From NORP240 sp942492445 (lineage in GTDB: Bacteria > Pseudomonadota > Gammaproteobacteria > Pseudomonadales > Pseudohongiellaceae): a stretch of DNA of 30,929 nucleotides. Below are positions 17,084-23,934 of the stretch, piece after piece. The position numbers and the translations under genes are program-made. A model generated the notes under the pieces. That model was given only the letters and a program-made list of their open reading frames with translations, ran no database searches and was not told the DNA's origin. The stretch is from assembly GCA_942492445.1 (NCBI GenBank), contig CALOEW010000034.1, positions 1 to 30,929 of the forward strand, written 5' to 3'. Within the stretch, counting starts at the first letter, position 1; the number at the start of each line of letters is the position of its first letter.

Positions 17084-17232
17084 CGTGGGGAACTTCCACA
17101 ATGTATATCGCGGTTCTCATCATTCCAGTGCCAGAGAAAAACCTGAGTTTGTACACCGCCTGAGCAGCAAGAAGTGCAGAGTTTTTCAGGCATTACTGCT
17201 GCCTGGAAATTATTGAAGGGTGGGAGGACTTT

Positions 17233-17472
17233 GTGCCTCGTGAAAAGCTGACAGAATTGCACAGAGCTGTGGCTGCAGAAGAAGGGGAAAAAGTGGTGGT
17301 GTCCCTGCAGATCTGGCCCGATAAGGAATGTTTCTCTGCTTCGGAAGCGAAACTGCATGAAGACGAAGTGCTGGAGTTTTCCGGCGACGTGCCTTTTGAC
17401 CCGGGCAGGCTGATACTTGGTTTTTATAATAGAATTCTCACCCCTTCCCAACAGCAACCTATTGTGGAGTAG
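17233..17472 (+). CDS. Small acidic hypothetical protein
   Basis: A 79-codon frame starts at GTG 17233 with GGAGG five bases upstream, a well-placed ribosome site. The product (MPREKLTELHRAVAAEEGEKVVVSLQIWP and onward) is rich in Glu and Asp, has no membrane segment or known motif, and is not recognised. The next gene could start 6 bases after its stop, so the two may be coupled. Because it follows a broken methyltransferase gene in a third frame, it might instead be part of that gene's decayed 3' region. The 149 bases between 17084 and 17232 contain only short frames. Confidence 0.4.
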   Translation: MPREKLTELHRAVAAEEGEKVVVSLQIWPDKECFSASEAKLHEDEVLEFSGDVPFDPGRLILGFYNRILTPSQQQPIVE

Positions 17473-17681
17473 TATAGGTGAGTTTCATAACGCTCTGGCA
17501 TTCAGACAGGTCTGCTGGCGGGGCGTATCGGCGCCGGGAATCAGGGTATACCGTGAAAGCGGTGGAATTGATTGAATTACCTTTCTGGCGGGCCAATGTC
17601 ATGGTAGTCGATTCTCCCTATTGTGATTTTGAGGCCGAGACTCTGCGGCGGCAGAATCGGCCGGTGAGGAGGGTAACCGGA

Positions 17682-18077
17682 TTGGAGAAACTGTTCAGAT
17701 TAGCAGGTGCATCCCGGTACGACCCCGAGGTCGACGGATGGCTAAGCAACAGCCCGATCGAGCTATTTGCCCTGGCCCGGCACTGGTTCGACATAGTGCG
17801 AAACTGTGGCGATGACGTGAATGAGTTGATTCACGACGGTTGCCCGGTGGGCTGTATCGGCGATGCGGCCTTTGCCTACGTTAATGTTTTCAAGGCACAT
17901 GTCAGCGTCGGGTTTTTTACCGGGGCGTTCCTTGATGATCCGGAAAAAATGCTGGAAGGCTCGGGCAGGAGGATGCGCCATGTCAAGGTAAGGCCAGGTT
18001 CAGCGCTTAACTCCCCTGGGCTGGAGAACCTGATTTCTGCCGCCTACCAGGACGTAAGGCGCAGAAACACCCTTTAG
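17682..18077 (+). CDS. DUF1801-like protein
   Basis: The protein reads LEKLFRLAGASRYDPEVDGWLSN, ALARHWFDIVRNCGDDVNELIHDGCPVGCIGDAAFAYVNVFKAHVSVGFFTGAFLDDPEKMLEGSGRRMRHVKVRPG, a pattern typical of DUF1801/YdhG-like proteins of about 130-140 residues. Their function is unknown. The start TTG 17682 gives 131 residues and has a perfect AGGAGGG eight bases upstream. The frame stays open back to GTG 17478, which has GGAG eight bases upstream and would add 68 residues unlike the family; that longer form cannot be excluded. It precedes the LysE-type gene on the same strand by 109 bases. Confidence 0.72.
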   Translation: MEKLFRLAGASRYDPEVDGWLSNSPIELFALARHWFDIVRNCGDDVNELIHDGCPVGCIGDAAFAYVNVFKAHVSVGFFTGAFLDDPEKMLEGSGRRMRHVKVRPGSALNSPGLENLISAAYQDVRRRNTL

Positions 18078-18186
18078 CAGGCCCCAGGCAGTCAGGCGCT
18101 GAGGCGACGGAGCAATTCGGATGAGAAATCATCGCCAGACCAGGTCTCTCAGGCGATACAAAGGCAGCTGAAATCCAGCCAACCCC

Positions 18187-18810
18187 ATGGTAGCTTTTGA
18201 CACTACAACTTTTTTCTTGGTCACTTCAATAGCGTTGGCGCTGTCCCCCGGCCCTGACAATTTGTTTGTCCTGACCCAGTCCGCCCTGTATGGACGGCAG
18301 TCCGGCTTCCTGGTTACCCTGGGATTGTGTACCGGTCTGCTCGGTCATACCAGCGCCGTGGCTCTTGGCGTGGCTGCGATTTTTCAGACTTCGGAACTGG
18401 CTTTCACTCTGCTGAAAGTGCTGGGTGCCGCGTACCTGCTTTATCTCGCCTGGGACGCATTCCACGCCAGTGCAGTTGCCCTCGAGCAGGCGGGCAACCA
18501 GAAGCTGAAAGCCCGAAGTCTCTACTATCGGGGCGTGGTCATGAATATCACCAATCCAAAGGTGGCGATATTCTTCCTGGCATTTCTGCCCCAATTCGCC
18601 GATCCTTCCCGAGGAGCCATTCCCTTACAGATTTTATTTTTTGGTACCCTGTTCATTGCCGCCACACTGTTTGTGTTTGGTACCATAGCCGGCTTTGGCG
18701 GGTTTCTGGCCAATTGGCTGCGGGGATCAGACAGGGCACAGCTACTGATGCACCGGATAGCAGGTACTGTGTTCGTCGGCCTCGCTTTCCGTCTATTGGC
18801 CATCGATTAG
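18187..18810 (+). CDS. LysE/RhtB-family amino-acid exporter
   Basis: This 207-residue inner-membrane protein has about six hydrophobic helices. The family signature SPGPDNLFVLTQSALYGRQSGFLVTLG is at residues 20-46, and NPKVAIFFLAFLPQFADP at about 122-139. LysE/RhtB proteins export amino acids such as lysine, homoserine or threonine, but the substrate is not predictable from sequence. ATG 18187 places the first helix at the usual distance from SPGPD, although no strong ribosome site precedes it. The ZIP-type gene follows after 76 bases on the same strand. Confidence 0.9.
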   Translation: MVAFDTTTFFLVTSIALALSPGPDNLFVLTQSALYGRQSGFLVTLGLCTGLLGHTSAVALGVAAIFQTSELAFTLLKVLGAAYLLYLAWDAFHASAVALEQAGNQKLKARSLYYRGVVMNITNPKVAIFFLAFLPQFADPSRGAIPLQILFFGTLFIAATLFVFGTIAGFGGFLANWLRGSDRAQLLMHRIAGTVFVGLAFRLLAID

Positions 18811-18886
18811 AAAACTCCTTTGGCGAGTTGTCAGCCCGCTGGCCCATGGACCGTCCGATCAGGACCCATAATATTGAATCCCGTTT

Positions 18887-19603
18887 ATGAACGAACTTTC
18901 TACAATTATATTTTATCCGCTGGGAGCAGGTGCCTGTATAGCTCTCGGTGGTTTCCTTGCTTATAAGGAAAGCATTCGGCCACAATGGCTGGAAAATGAA
19001 TTGAGACATTCGATAATTGCTTTCGGTGGAGGAATCCTTCTGGCTGCAGTTGCTCTGGTGCTGGTCCCTGAAGGGACTCGCTATGTGGATCATTCAATTC
19101 TCAGCGTGATCCTGTTGCTGGGCGGCGGCATTTCGTTTTTTGCCATAGAACGACTGCTGGGTACCAGACGCCGGGCCAGGCCTCAGTTTATTGCCATGCT
19201 GCTGGATTTTGTTCCAGAATCGATAGCGTTGGGGGGATCATTTGCCATCGGGGCCCCGGAGGCTCCACTGCTGGCACTATTCATTGGCATGCAGAATCTG
19301 CCGGAAGGATTCAATGCGTATCGCGAGCTGCTCGCCAGAGGAGGTAATGACGGCAGGAGAATCCTTGTATTCATGTGTCTGCTGGCGCCAATTGGGCCAG
19401 CCTTTGCCGTTGTCGGTTATTTCTTTTTCAGCCAGAATCTGTTCATCCTCGGCGCCAGCATGCTGTTTGCTTCCGGAGGAATCCTCTATCTCATTTTTCA
19501 GGACATTGCTCCCCAGTCCCATTTAAGCCGCCACTGGGCGCCTCCTCTCGGTGCTGTACTTGGCTTTTCTTCTGGCATGCTGGGGAACAATCTGCTCGGT
19601 TGA
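18887..19603 (+). CDS. ZIP-family (zinc/iron permease-like) membrane transporter
   Basis: This 238-residue protein has seven or eight hydrophobic helices. It carries the two paired ZIP transport motifs in variant form: DFVPESIALGGSFAIG (about 105-120) and GMQNLPEGFNAYREL (about 134-148), followed by a helix with FASGGILYLIFQDIAPQS. In most ZIP proteins the second motif begins HNxPEG and helix 5 has HxxxE. Here Gln replaces the His and helix 5 carries Gln-Asp. Metal import is therefore likely but its specificity is uncertain. It is a plus-strand gene 76 bases after the LysE-type gene. Confidence 0.8.
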   Translation: MNELSTIIFYPLGAGACIALGGFLAYKESIRPQWLENELRHSIIAFGGGILLAAVALVLVPEGTRYVDHSILSVILLLGGGISFFAIERLLGTRRRARPQFIAMLLDFVPESIALGGSFAIGAPEAPLLALFIGMQNLPEGFNAYRELLARGGNDGRRILVFMCLLAPIGPAFAVVGYFFFSQNLFILGASMLFASGGILYLIFQDIAPQSHLSRHWAPPLGAVLGFSSGMLGNNLLG

Positions 19604-19738
19604 AATGCCTTTTCCTCGTAACCTCAGGTTGTCGGTCAACTCGAGAGAAACCGAAATCCTGTGTTATAGTTATGGGCCAACATCCTGTGAAAACAGTGTG
19701 GAACACTATAGCTTAAGAAAATTTAAAAGGAGCATGCC

Positions 19739-19942
19739 ATCGAAAACCAGACTTCTTTTTTCGGTACCCTTTGGCAGACTGTCGTTGCCTATTTTCAAAG
19801 CTCTGACGATATCGACCTCATAGCTGTTGGCGTTGTGGTGGTGATAATCGTGGTTGCGGCCCTCATATGGTCGGAACGCGCCGACCGCCGCCGGTTCAGA
19901 AGAATGAATCCCGAAACCAGGTTGAGGCAACGGAAAAAGTAA
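19739..19942 (+). CDS. Small single-pass membrane protein with a candidate AUC start codon
   Basis: From ATC 19739 the frame encodes 67 residues: a polar N-terminus (ENQTSFFGTLWQTVVAYFQSSDDID), one membrane helix of Val/Ile/Ala (about 27-44), then a very basic tail (SERADRRRFRRMNPETRLRQRKK). No ATG, GTG or TTG exists in this frame after the stop at 19724. AAAAGGAG ends exactly six bases before the ATC, the ideal ribosome-site spacing. The ATG at 19734 is out of frame and only one base from that site. Alternatively one C is missing from ATGCC, and the true start is MPIENQT. The protein is not recognised. Confidence 0.5.
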   Translation: MENQTSFFGTLWQTVVAYFQSSDDIDLIAVGVVVVIIVVAALIWSERADRRRFRRMNPETRLRQRKK

Positions 19943-20265
19943 CCTGATTGCGTATTCTGCTTTGTAGCCTGAGCGCAGATTTAAGCTCAGTACACCGGTG
20001 CACGGCGTCTCATTGCAACACCCGACAGACTCCCGCAGAGCATTGTGGGACTTAATCAGCCGTACAAGGGATCACCGGTTTCCATGAACAAACTGGTGCG
20101 GGGAGGAACTGACAATAGCTTGTGGTCGTTTAGCTCCTGGCACCTCGCGTTCCCCGCGTGTCTTCCTGCCTGACGGTACGACAAGGTCAATGCCCGCCCC
20201 CTTCCTGCGTAATGGCTTTTCTCCCCTGTCACTCCTTCAGATATCGGTTAATTGGACTATCAGGG
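19943..20265. other. Gene-free interval between the small membrane protein and the TPR gene
   Basis: This 323-base interval has no credible gene. It contains a CTGAGC/GCTCAG hairpin without a T-run at about 19968-19990, which might mark the end of the upstream transcript, and copy B of the dispersed repeat at 20003-20059. The remaining 200 bases up to the TPR stop codon show nothing recognisable. Confidence 0.5.
20003..20059 (+). repeat. Dispersed stem-loop repeat, copy B
   Basis: These 57 bases match the minus strand of 991-1047 at 49 positions with no gaps. The rightmost part, GGGACTTAATCAG, is invariant and is nearly shared with the short copy at 8110-8132. The hairpin ACTCCCGCA / TGTGGGACT is retained. 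It lies alone in a gene-free interval and is oriented opposite to copy A relative to the window. Confidence 0.75.
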
Positions 20266-20832
20266 TCAATTACCAAGTTTTTCCAGTTGTTCCCGTACTC
20301 CTGGATCGTTGGGATTGACTGTGCCTGCCCTGGTAAAATACTTCCTGGCCCGGGAACCACCTTGTGCTGCGGCAATCAGTCCAAGTGTGAAAAGCAGTTC
20401 GAAATTCTTACTGTTATCCACAAGCAACTTCAGCAGTATATTTTCCGCCTCACTGTTTTTACCCTGGCGGTGCAGAGCCTTACCGAGACTTATACCCAGG
20501 TTGATATCCCGGGATCGGATATCCAGTGCCTGCCTCAGGTAGATCTCGGCTCTAACAGACTCATTGTTCTGTAATGACACGCGACCGAGGTTGGCAAGTA
20601 CCTCAAAATTGTCGGGTTCCTGCTGATAGGCTTTTTCAAGCATCCGCAGGGACAGGTCAAGCCTGCCCAGTGCCCTGGCAATCAGAGCCTGGTTGTTGAG
20701 TGACATGACGTGGCAGGGTTTGATGCTCTGGATGCGCTCATACAATTCCGACGCTCGCTGCAGATTTCCATCTCGATGGAAACCAACGGCCGCATTGAAT
20801 AGAAACTCGACATCGGATTGTGAGACTTGCAT
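20266..20832 (-). CDS. Tetratricopeptide-repeat protein
   Basis: This 188-residue protein is made almost wholly of tandem 34-residue TPR helices. Repeats begin near residues 9, 42, 76, 110 and 145, with the usual small/large residue pattern (for example NNQALIARALGRLDLSLRMLEKAYQQEPDN and LANLGRVSLQNNESVRAEIYLRQALDI). There is no signal peptide, so it is probably cytoplasmic and a protein-binding scaffold. Partners are unknown. ATG 20832 is the first start. A perfect TATAAT lies about 60 bases upstream on the same strand. It is divergent from the LEA14-like lipoprotein gene. Confidence 0.82.
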   Translation of the reverse strand: MQVSQSDVEFLFNAAVGFHRDGNLQRASELYERIQSIKPCHVMSLNNQALIARALGRLDLSLRMLEKAYQQEPDNFEVLANLGRVSLQNNESVRAEIYLRQALDIRSRDINLGISLGKALHRQGKNSEAENILLKLLVDNSKNFELLFTLGLIAAAQGGSRARKYFTRAGTVNPNDPGVREQLEKLGN

Positions 20833-20891
20833 CGGCGCATTTTAAAAGCCTGGTACTGCCTGTTCAAGGAAAGGGTCCGTCTCGTATGGGA

Positions 20892-20897
20892 ATTATA
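20892..20897 (-). promoter_or_regulatory. Consensus -10 box (TATAAT) for the TPR gene
   Basis: TATAAT on the minus strand lies 60 bases before the TPR start codon. The 16-18 base upstream position has no good -35 match, so only the -10 box is supported. Confidence 0.45.
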
Positions 20898-20922
20898 GAA
20901 CCTGGAATAGTAAAATTTTCGG

Positions 20923-20952
20923 TTGCTTGAACTACGTCACACACTTTATGCT
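20923..20952 (+). promoter_or_regulatory. Candidate promoter of the LEA14-like lipoprotein gene
   Basis: TTGCTT (20923-20928) and TATGCT (20947-20952) are spaced by 18 bases and point towards the lipoprotein gene, whose start is about 65 bases downstream. Both hexamers match four or more consensus positions. Confidence 0.4.
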
Positions 20953-21016
20953 TTATGAGACCCCTGTTTAAATACCGTGCCGTTCACCGGATCTACGAAA
21001 ATGAGGAACTGGAAAA

Positions 21017-21502
21017 TTGCCAAATCCCGCCAGAATTAAAGCCGCATTTCTAATTCTGTTAGCCTTTTGGCTCGCAAGTTGTGCAGGCCTCCCCATTGGC
21101 GAGCGGCCAGTCGTTACACTGACAAACCTGCGGTTGCTGCAGTCCGAAGGTCTTAGTTTACGTTTCGCGATCGATTTGAGAATCACCAACCCGGGCGCGC
21201 TCACCTTTCCGGTGAGTGGACTTTCCTGGCAATTGCAACTTGAGGGAAGCCAGATCCTGACCGGAGTGACCAATAATGTACCACGGCTTGAACCCTACAC
21301 CGAGGTGCCTCTTACCCTCGAAGCGAGCACCAATCTGACAGGGATGGTGGAACTGTTTACCAAGCTAATGAATACAAGTAACGAGGAATTTGACTACGAG
21401 TTGCGTACACGCTTGGGATTATCCGGATTGCGCCTGCCGGTAACCTACAGGGACTCTGGCTCGATTAACCTGATTCGCCTGCAAGAATCTCTTTCCCGGT
21501 AG
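21017..21502 (+). CDS. LEA14-like (WHy/LEA_2 domain) lipoprotein
   Basis: This 161-residue protein has a lipoprotein signal: basic N-terminus, hydrophobic residues 9-18, lipobox LAS-C with Cys22. The mature part fits the LEA_2/WHy fold seen in water-stress proteins: VTLTNLRLLQSEGLSLRFAIDLRITNPGALTFPVSGLSWQLQLEGSQILTG. Its role is unknown. TTG 21017 is the start in frame and has GAGGA about 9 bases upstream. An ATG at 21001 in another frame runs only 12 codons. A missing or extra base could join that ATG to this frame (MRNWKIAKSR then IKAAFLILL), so the N-terminus is uncertain. DUF1330 follows after 41 bases. Confidence 0.8.
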   Translation: MPNPARIKAAFLILLAFWLASCAGLPIGERPVVTLTNLRLLQSEGLSLRFAIDLRITNPGALTFPVSGLSWQLQLEGSQILTGVTNNVPRLEPYTEVPLTLEASTNLTGMVELFTKLMNTSNEEFDYELRTRLGLSGLRLPVTYRDSGSINLIRLQESLSR

Positions 21503-21543
21503 ATTCAGCGGGCTGAGATAATTACTCAGAATGAGATGAAAAT

Positions 21544-21849
21544 ATGGCCGCCTACCTGATTGCCGACATTACCGTTAACGATCCCGACAAATACCAGGAG
21601 TATGTTCGCCTGGTTCCCGCGTTCATAGAAAAGCATGGAGGCAGTTACAAGGTAAGAGGAGGCGAAGTCGACTGCCGCGAGGGAACCTGGACGCCACAGA
21701 GATTAATCGTACTGGAGTTTCCCTCAAGAAAGGACGCAATTGCATTTCTGGAAGATCCGGATTATCAGCGCGTGGCCTCCATTCGACAGGCGTCAACCAC
21801 GACTAATCTTATCGTGGTCGATGGTGCTCCGCCCGAGCGGGGAGAGTAA
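21544..21849 (+). CDS. DUF1330 domain protein
   Basis: This 101-residue protein is one complete DUF1330 domain, a small ferredoxin-like dimeric fold. Visible features are AAYLIADITVNDPDKYQEYVRLVPAFIEKHGGSYKVRGG, the VLEFPSRKDAIAFLEDPDYQRVASIRQASTTTNLIVVDG segment and a short polar tail. It has no signal peptide. Function is unknown in the family. ATG 21544 matches the usual start. It is 41 bases downstream of the LEA14-like gene and convergent with the next gene, so it probably shares the lipoprotein transcript. Confidence 0.9.
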   Translation: MAAYLIADITVNDPDKYQEYVRLVPAFIEKHGGSYKVRGGEVDCREGTWTPQRLIVLEFPSRKDAIAFLEDPDYQRVASIRQASTTTNLIVVDGAPPERGE

Positions 21850-21872
21850 CCAACGAGGCATGAAGCTGGAGT

Positions 21873-22229
21873 TCAACCAACTCCAATGGCAACCAGTCGA
21901 TAGCTCAGCACAATCAACGCCATTGTGAGCCCCAGGAAACTCAGGGCAACCAGGTTTCGCACAAACCGGTGAATGCGAACCGCCAGTCGCTTGAAGAAGC
22001 CCCGGGTCTGCTCCACGTTCGGTGGTGGATTGCTGAACATGTTGACAAGTGTGAAAACCAGCAGGCACCAACAGCAAAGCAGAAGCGCCGGTACCAGGTA
22101 CCTGTCCCCGGCAATGTCAGAGTTCAGGGCAAAAGTGGCGGTGGTCAGAAAAGAGGCGGTGCCTGCCACAATGACAAACGGTTGAATCCAAGCCAGACTC
22201 CGCGCCAGGTTGTGGAGAAATTCCTGCAT
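21873..22229 (-). CDS. Hypothetical inner-membrane protein
   Basis: This 118-residue protein shows three hydrophobic helices (about 15-35, 45-65 and 91-113), with a polar, basic stretch (RGFFKRLAVRIHRFVRN) between the last two. Each helix is of normal transmembrane length. I do not recognise a family. It is convergent with the DUF1330 gene, 23 bases apart, and divergent from yaaA across 238 bases that hold no other gene. The start is ATG 22229; an upstream start in the same frame is not seen. Confidence 0.6.
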   Translation of the reverse strand: MQEFLHNLARSLAWIQPFVIVAGTASFLTTATFALNSDIAGDRYLVPALLLCCWCLLVFTLVNMFSNPPPNVEQTRGFFKRLAVRIHRFVRNLVALSFLGLTMALIVLSYRLVAIGVG

Positions 22230-22384
22230 GAGCTTTCGGGCCAGAAATTACGGCAGTGCTCCCGAGTGTAACCTGTAGATCTGAAGAAGCAATGTAAATC
22301 CGGACCAGCCTTCAAGGCAACCAACCACCCACAAATCGCGTATACCCATGGGTTCGTCATGATTACGATCCTTGGGGCCGAGTC

Positions 22385-22393
22385 TGCTATGAT
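22385..22393 (+). promoter_or_regulatory. Candidate extended -10 promoter for yaaA
   Basis: TGCTATGAT fits the extended -10 pattern TGnTATnAT and lies about 75 bases before the yaaA start. No -35 box and no clear OxyR-type site were recognised, although E. coli yaaA is OxyR-controlled. Confidence 0.4.
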
Positions 22394-22467
22394 GGCCGCT
22401 AAAGCCCCGTCACTGACAGTGGTACAGATTTTTCACTCGAGTTCATTTCGCCAAAGTTTCCTGAAAC

Positions 22468-23244
22468 ATGTTAGTCGTATTATCCCCTGCCAAATCCCTG
22501 GACCTGGTCACACCTGTCGCAAGGCGGAAATTCACTCAACCGGAGTTTCTCTCCGATGCCCGCAGCCTGGCCAAAGAACTCAAAAAACTGTCCCCGGAGC
22601 AACTTTCAGAGTTGATGCACATGAGTTCGAAACTGGGAACGCTGACTTATGAACGCTATGCCAGCTGGCATACGCCATTCGACGAGAAAAGCTCTCGACC
22701 GGCTATCTTTACATTTATTGGAGACGTCTATCAGGGGCTGGAGGCAAAGAGCTTTAGCGCCAGGGACATCAACTACGCTTCAAAGCACCTGCGCATTCTC
22801 TCAGGACTTTACGGCGTATTGAAACCTCTGGATCTCATACAACCCTATCGGCTGGAGATGGGTACGCCTCTCGCTACCAGCAAAGGTAACGATCTTTACA
22901 GCTTCTGGGGTCAGAAACTCACTCAGGCACTCAACCGGGACCTGGCTTTTGAGAAAGGACGGGTACTGGTCAATCTTGCCTCCAACGAGTACTTTAATGC
23001 CATTGACCTCAAGGTCCTGGACGGCAAGGTAATTTCCCCGGTCTTCAAGGACTATTCCAACGGTAAATATCGTTTCCTGAGTTTCTATGCCAAGCAGGCA
23101 CGGGGCATGATGGCGGCATACCTTATCCGGAACCGCGTATCTTCACTGGTCAAGCTCAGAAAGTTCGACGGCGCCGGATACCGTTACAGTGCCGATCAAT
23201 CCACTGAAACGAAACCGGTATTCCTCCGCAAGCTCACTTCCTGA
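22468..23244 (+). CDS. yaaA: Peroxide stress protein YaaA
   Basis: YaaA lowers free intracellular iron during hydrogen-peroxide stress and has a DNA-binding fold. This 258-residue protein equals the E. coli length and keeps family segments throughout: MLVVLSPAKSLDL, FTFIGDVYQGLEAKSF, LRILSGLYGVLKPLDLIQPYRLEMG, LVNLASNEYFNAID, and SFYAKQARGMMAAYLIRNR, ending near FDGAGYRYSADQS. ATG 22468 is the family start. The DUF938 methyltransferase follows after 8 bases, so the two form an operon. Confidence 0.95.
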   Translation: MLVVLSPAKSLDLVTPVARRKFTQPEFLSDARSLAKELKKLSPEQLSELMHMSSKLGTLTYERYASWHTPFDEKSSRPAIFTFIGDVYQGLEAKSFSARDINYASKHLRILSGLYGVLKPLDLIQPYRLEMGTPLATSKGNDLYSFWGQKLTQALNRDLAFEKGRVLVNLASNEYFNAIDLKVLDGKVISPVFKDYSNGKYRFLSFYAKQARGMMAAYLIRNRVSSLVKLRKFDGAGYRYSADQSTETKPVFLRKLTS

Positions 23245-23252
23245 TTATCCAA

Positions 23253-23852
23253 ATGGAATCTCTACCTTTCAGCCAGGCCAGTGAAAATAACAAATCGTAT
23301 ATCCTGAATTCACTCCGCAGGCATCTGTCTCAAGCCGACCAGGTGTTGGAAATTGGCAGCGGTACCGGACAACACGCCGAGTATTTTGCCATGGAACTTC
23401 CCCACATTGCCTGGCTTTCCACAGACCTGAGGGAAAACCTTTCCAACCTCAACCGCCGCCTGACTCTTGCTGCGCTGCCCAATCTGCCAGCAGCGATAGA
23501 GCTGGATGTAACCTGGAGTGAATGGCCATTGGAGCAGGTCGGAAATATTTTTTCTGCCAATTCCCTGCATATCATGCCGGAGTCCGCTGTCAGGTCGTTC
23601 TTCAAGGGAGTGATGCGCCACGTTGCTGATGAAGGGCTGCTCCTGGTTTACGGCCCTTTCAAGTACCAGGGCGAATTTACCACCGAAAGCAATGCCCGAT
23701 TCGACCAGTGGCTGAAAGCCCGTGATCCTGATAGCGGAATACGAGACTTCGAGACAATCAATAGCTATGCCCTGGCATGTGGACTTGAATTGCTGGAAGA
23801 TAATCCCATGCCAGCCAACAACCAGCTTCTGGTTTGGCGCCGGTCCGGATGA
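23253..23852 (+). CDS. DUF938 family SAM-dependent methyltransferase-like protein
   Basis: This 199-residue protein starts ESLPFSQASENNKSYIL, typical of DUF938. It has a SAM-binding motif I, VLEIGSGTGQHAEYFA (about residues 32-47), an acidic motif II in STDLREN, and NIFSANSLHIMPESAVRSFFKG, which corresponds to motif IV. The substrate is unknown. Start and length match the family. It is 8 bases downstream of yaaA on the same strand and converges on the FemAB-like gene. Confidence 0.9.
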   Translation: MESLPFSQASENNKSYILNSLRRHLSQADQVLEIGSGTGQHAEYFAMELPHIAWLSTDLRENLSNLNRRLTLAALPNLPAAIELDVTWSEWPLEQVGNIFSANSLHIMPESAVRSFFKGVMRHVADEGLLLVYGPFKYQGEFTTESNARFDQWLKARDPDSGIRDFETINSYALACGLELLEDNPMPANNQLLVWRRSG

Positions 23853-23934
23853 TTCGAACGCTCACGGAATCGAGGCAGGGATGTAAAGCACAGAAACTGC
23901 TGCTCTGGATACACAGAAAACGTCTCGGCTGAAT

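Noticed and set aside
15741..18186. Possible integron cassette array (GFA, methyltransferase, DUF1801, exporter all small and on one strand)
   Set aside because: Gene types fit, but no pairs of RYYYAAC and GTTRRRY core sites with attC-like palindromes were found between the genes. The lone GTTGGGC at 15769 has no partner. No integrase is present.
20158..20574. Plus-strand frame of 138 codons opposite the TPR gene
   Set aside because: The minus-strand frame shows regular TPR periodicity, so the plus-strand one is its mirror.
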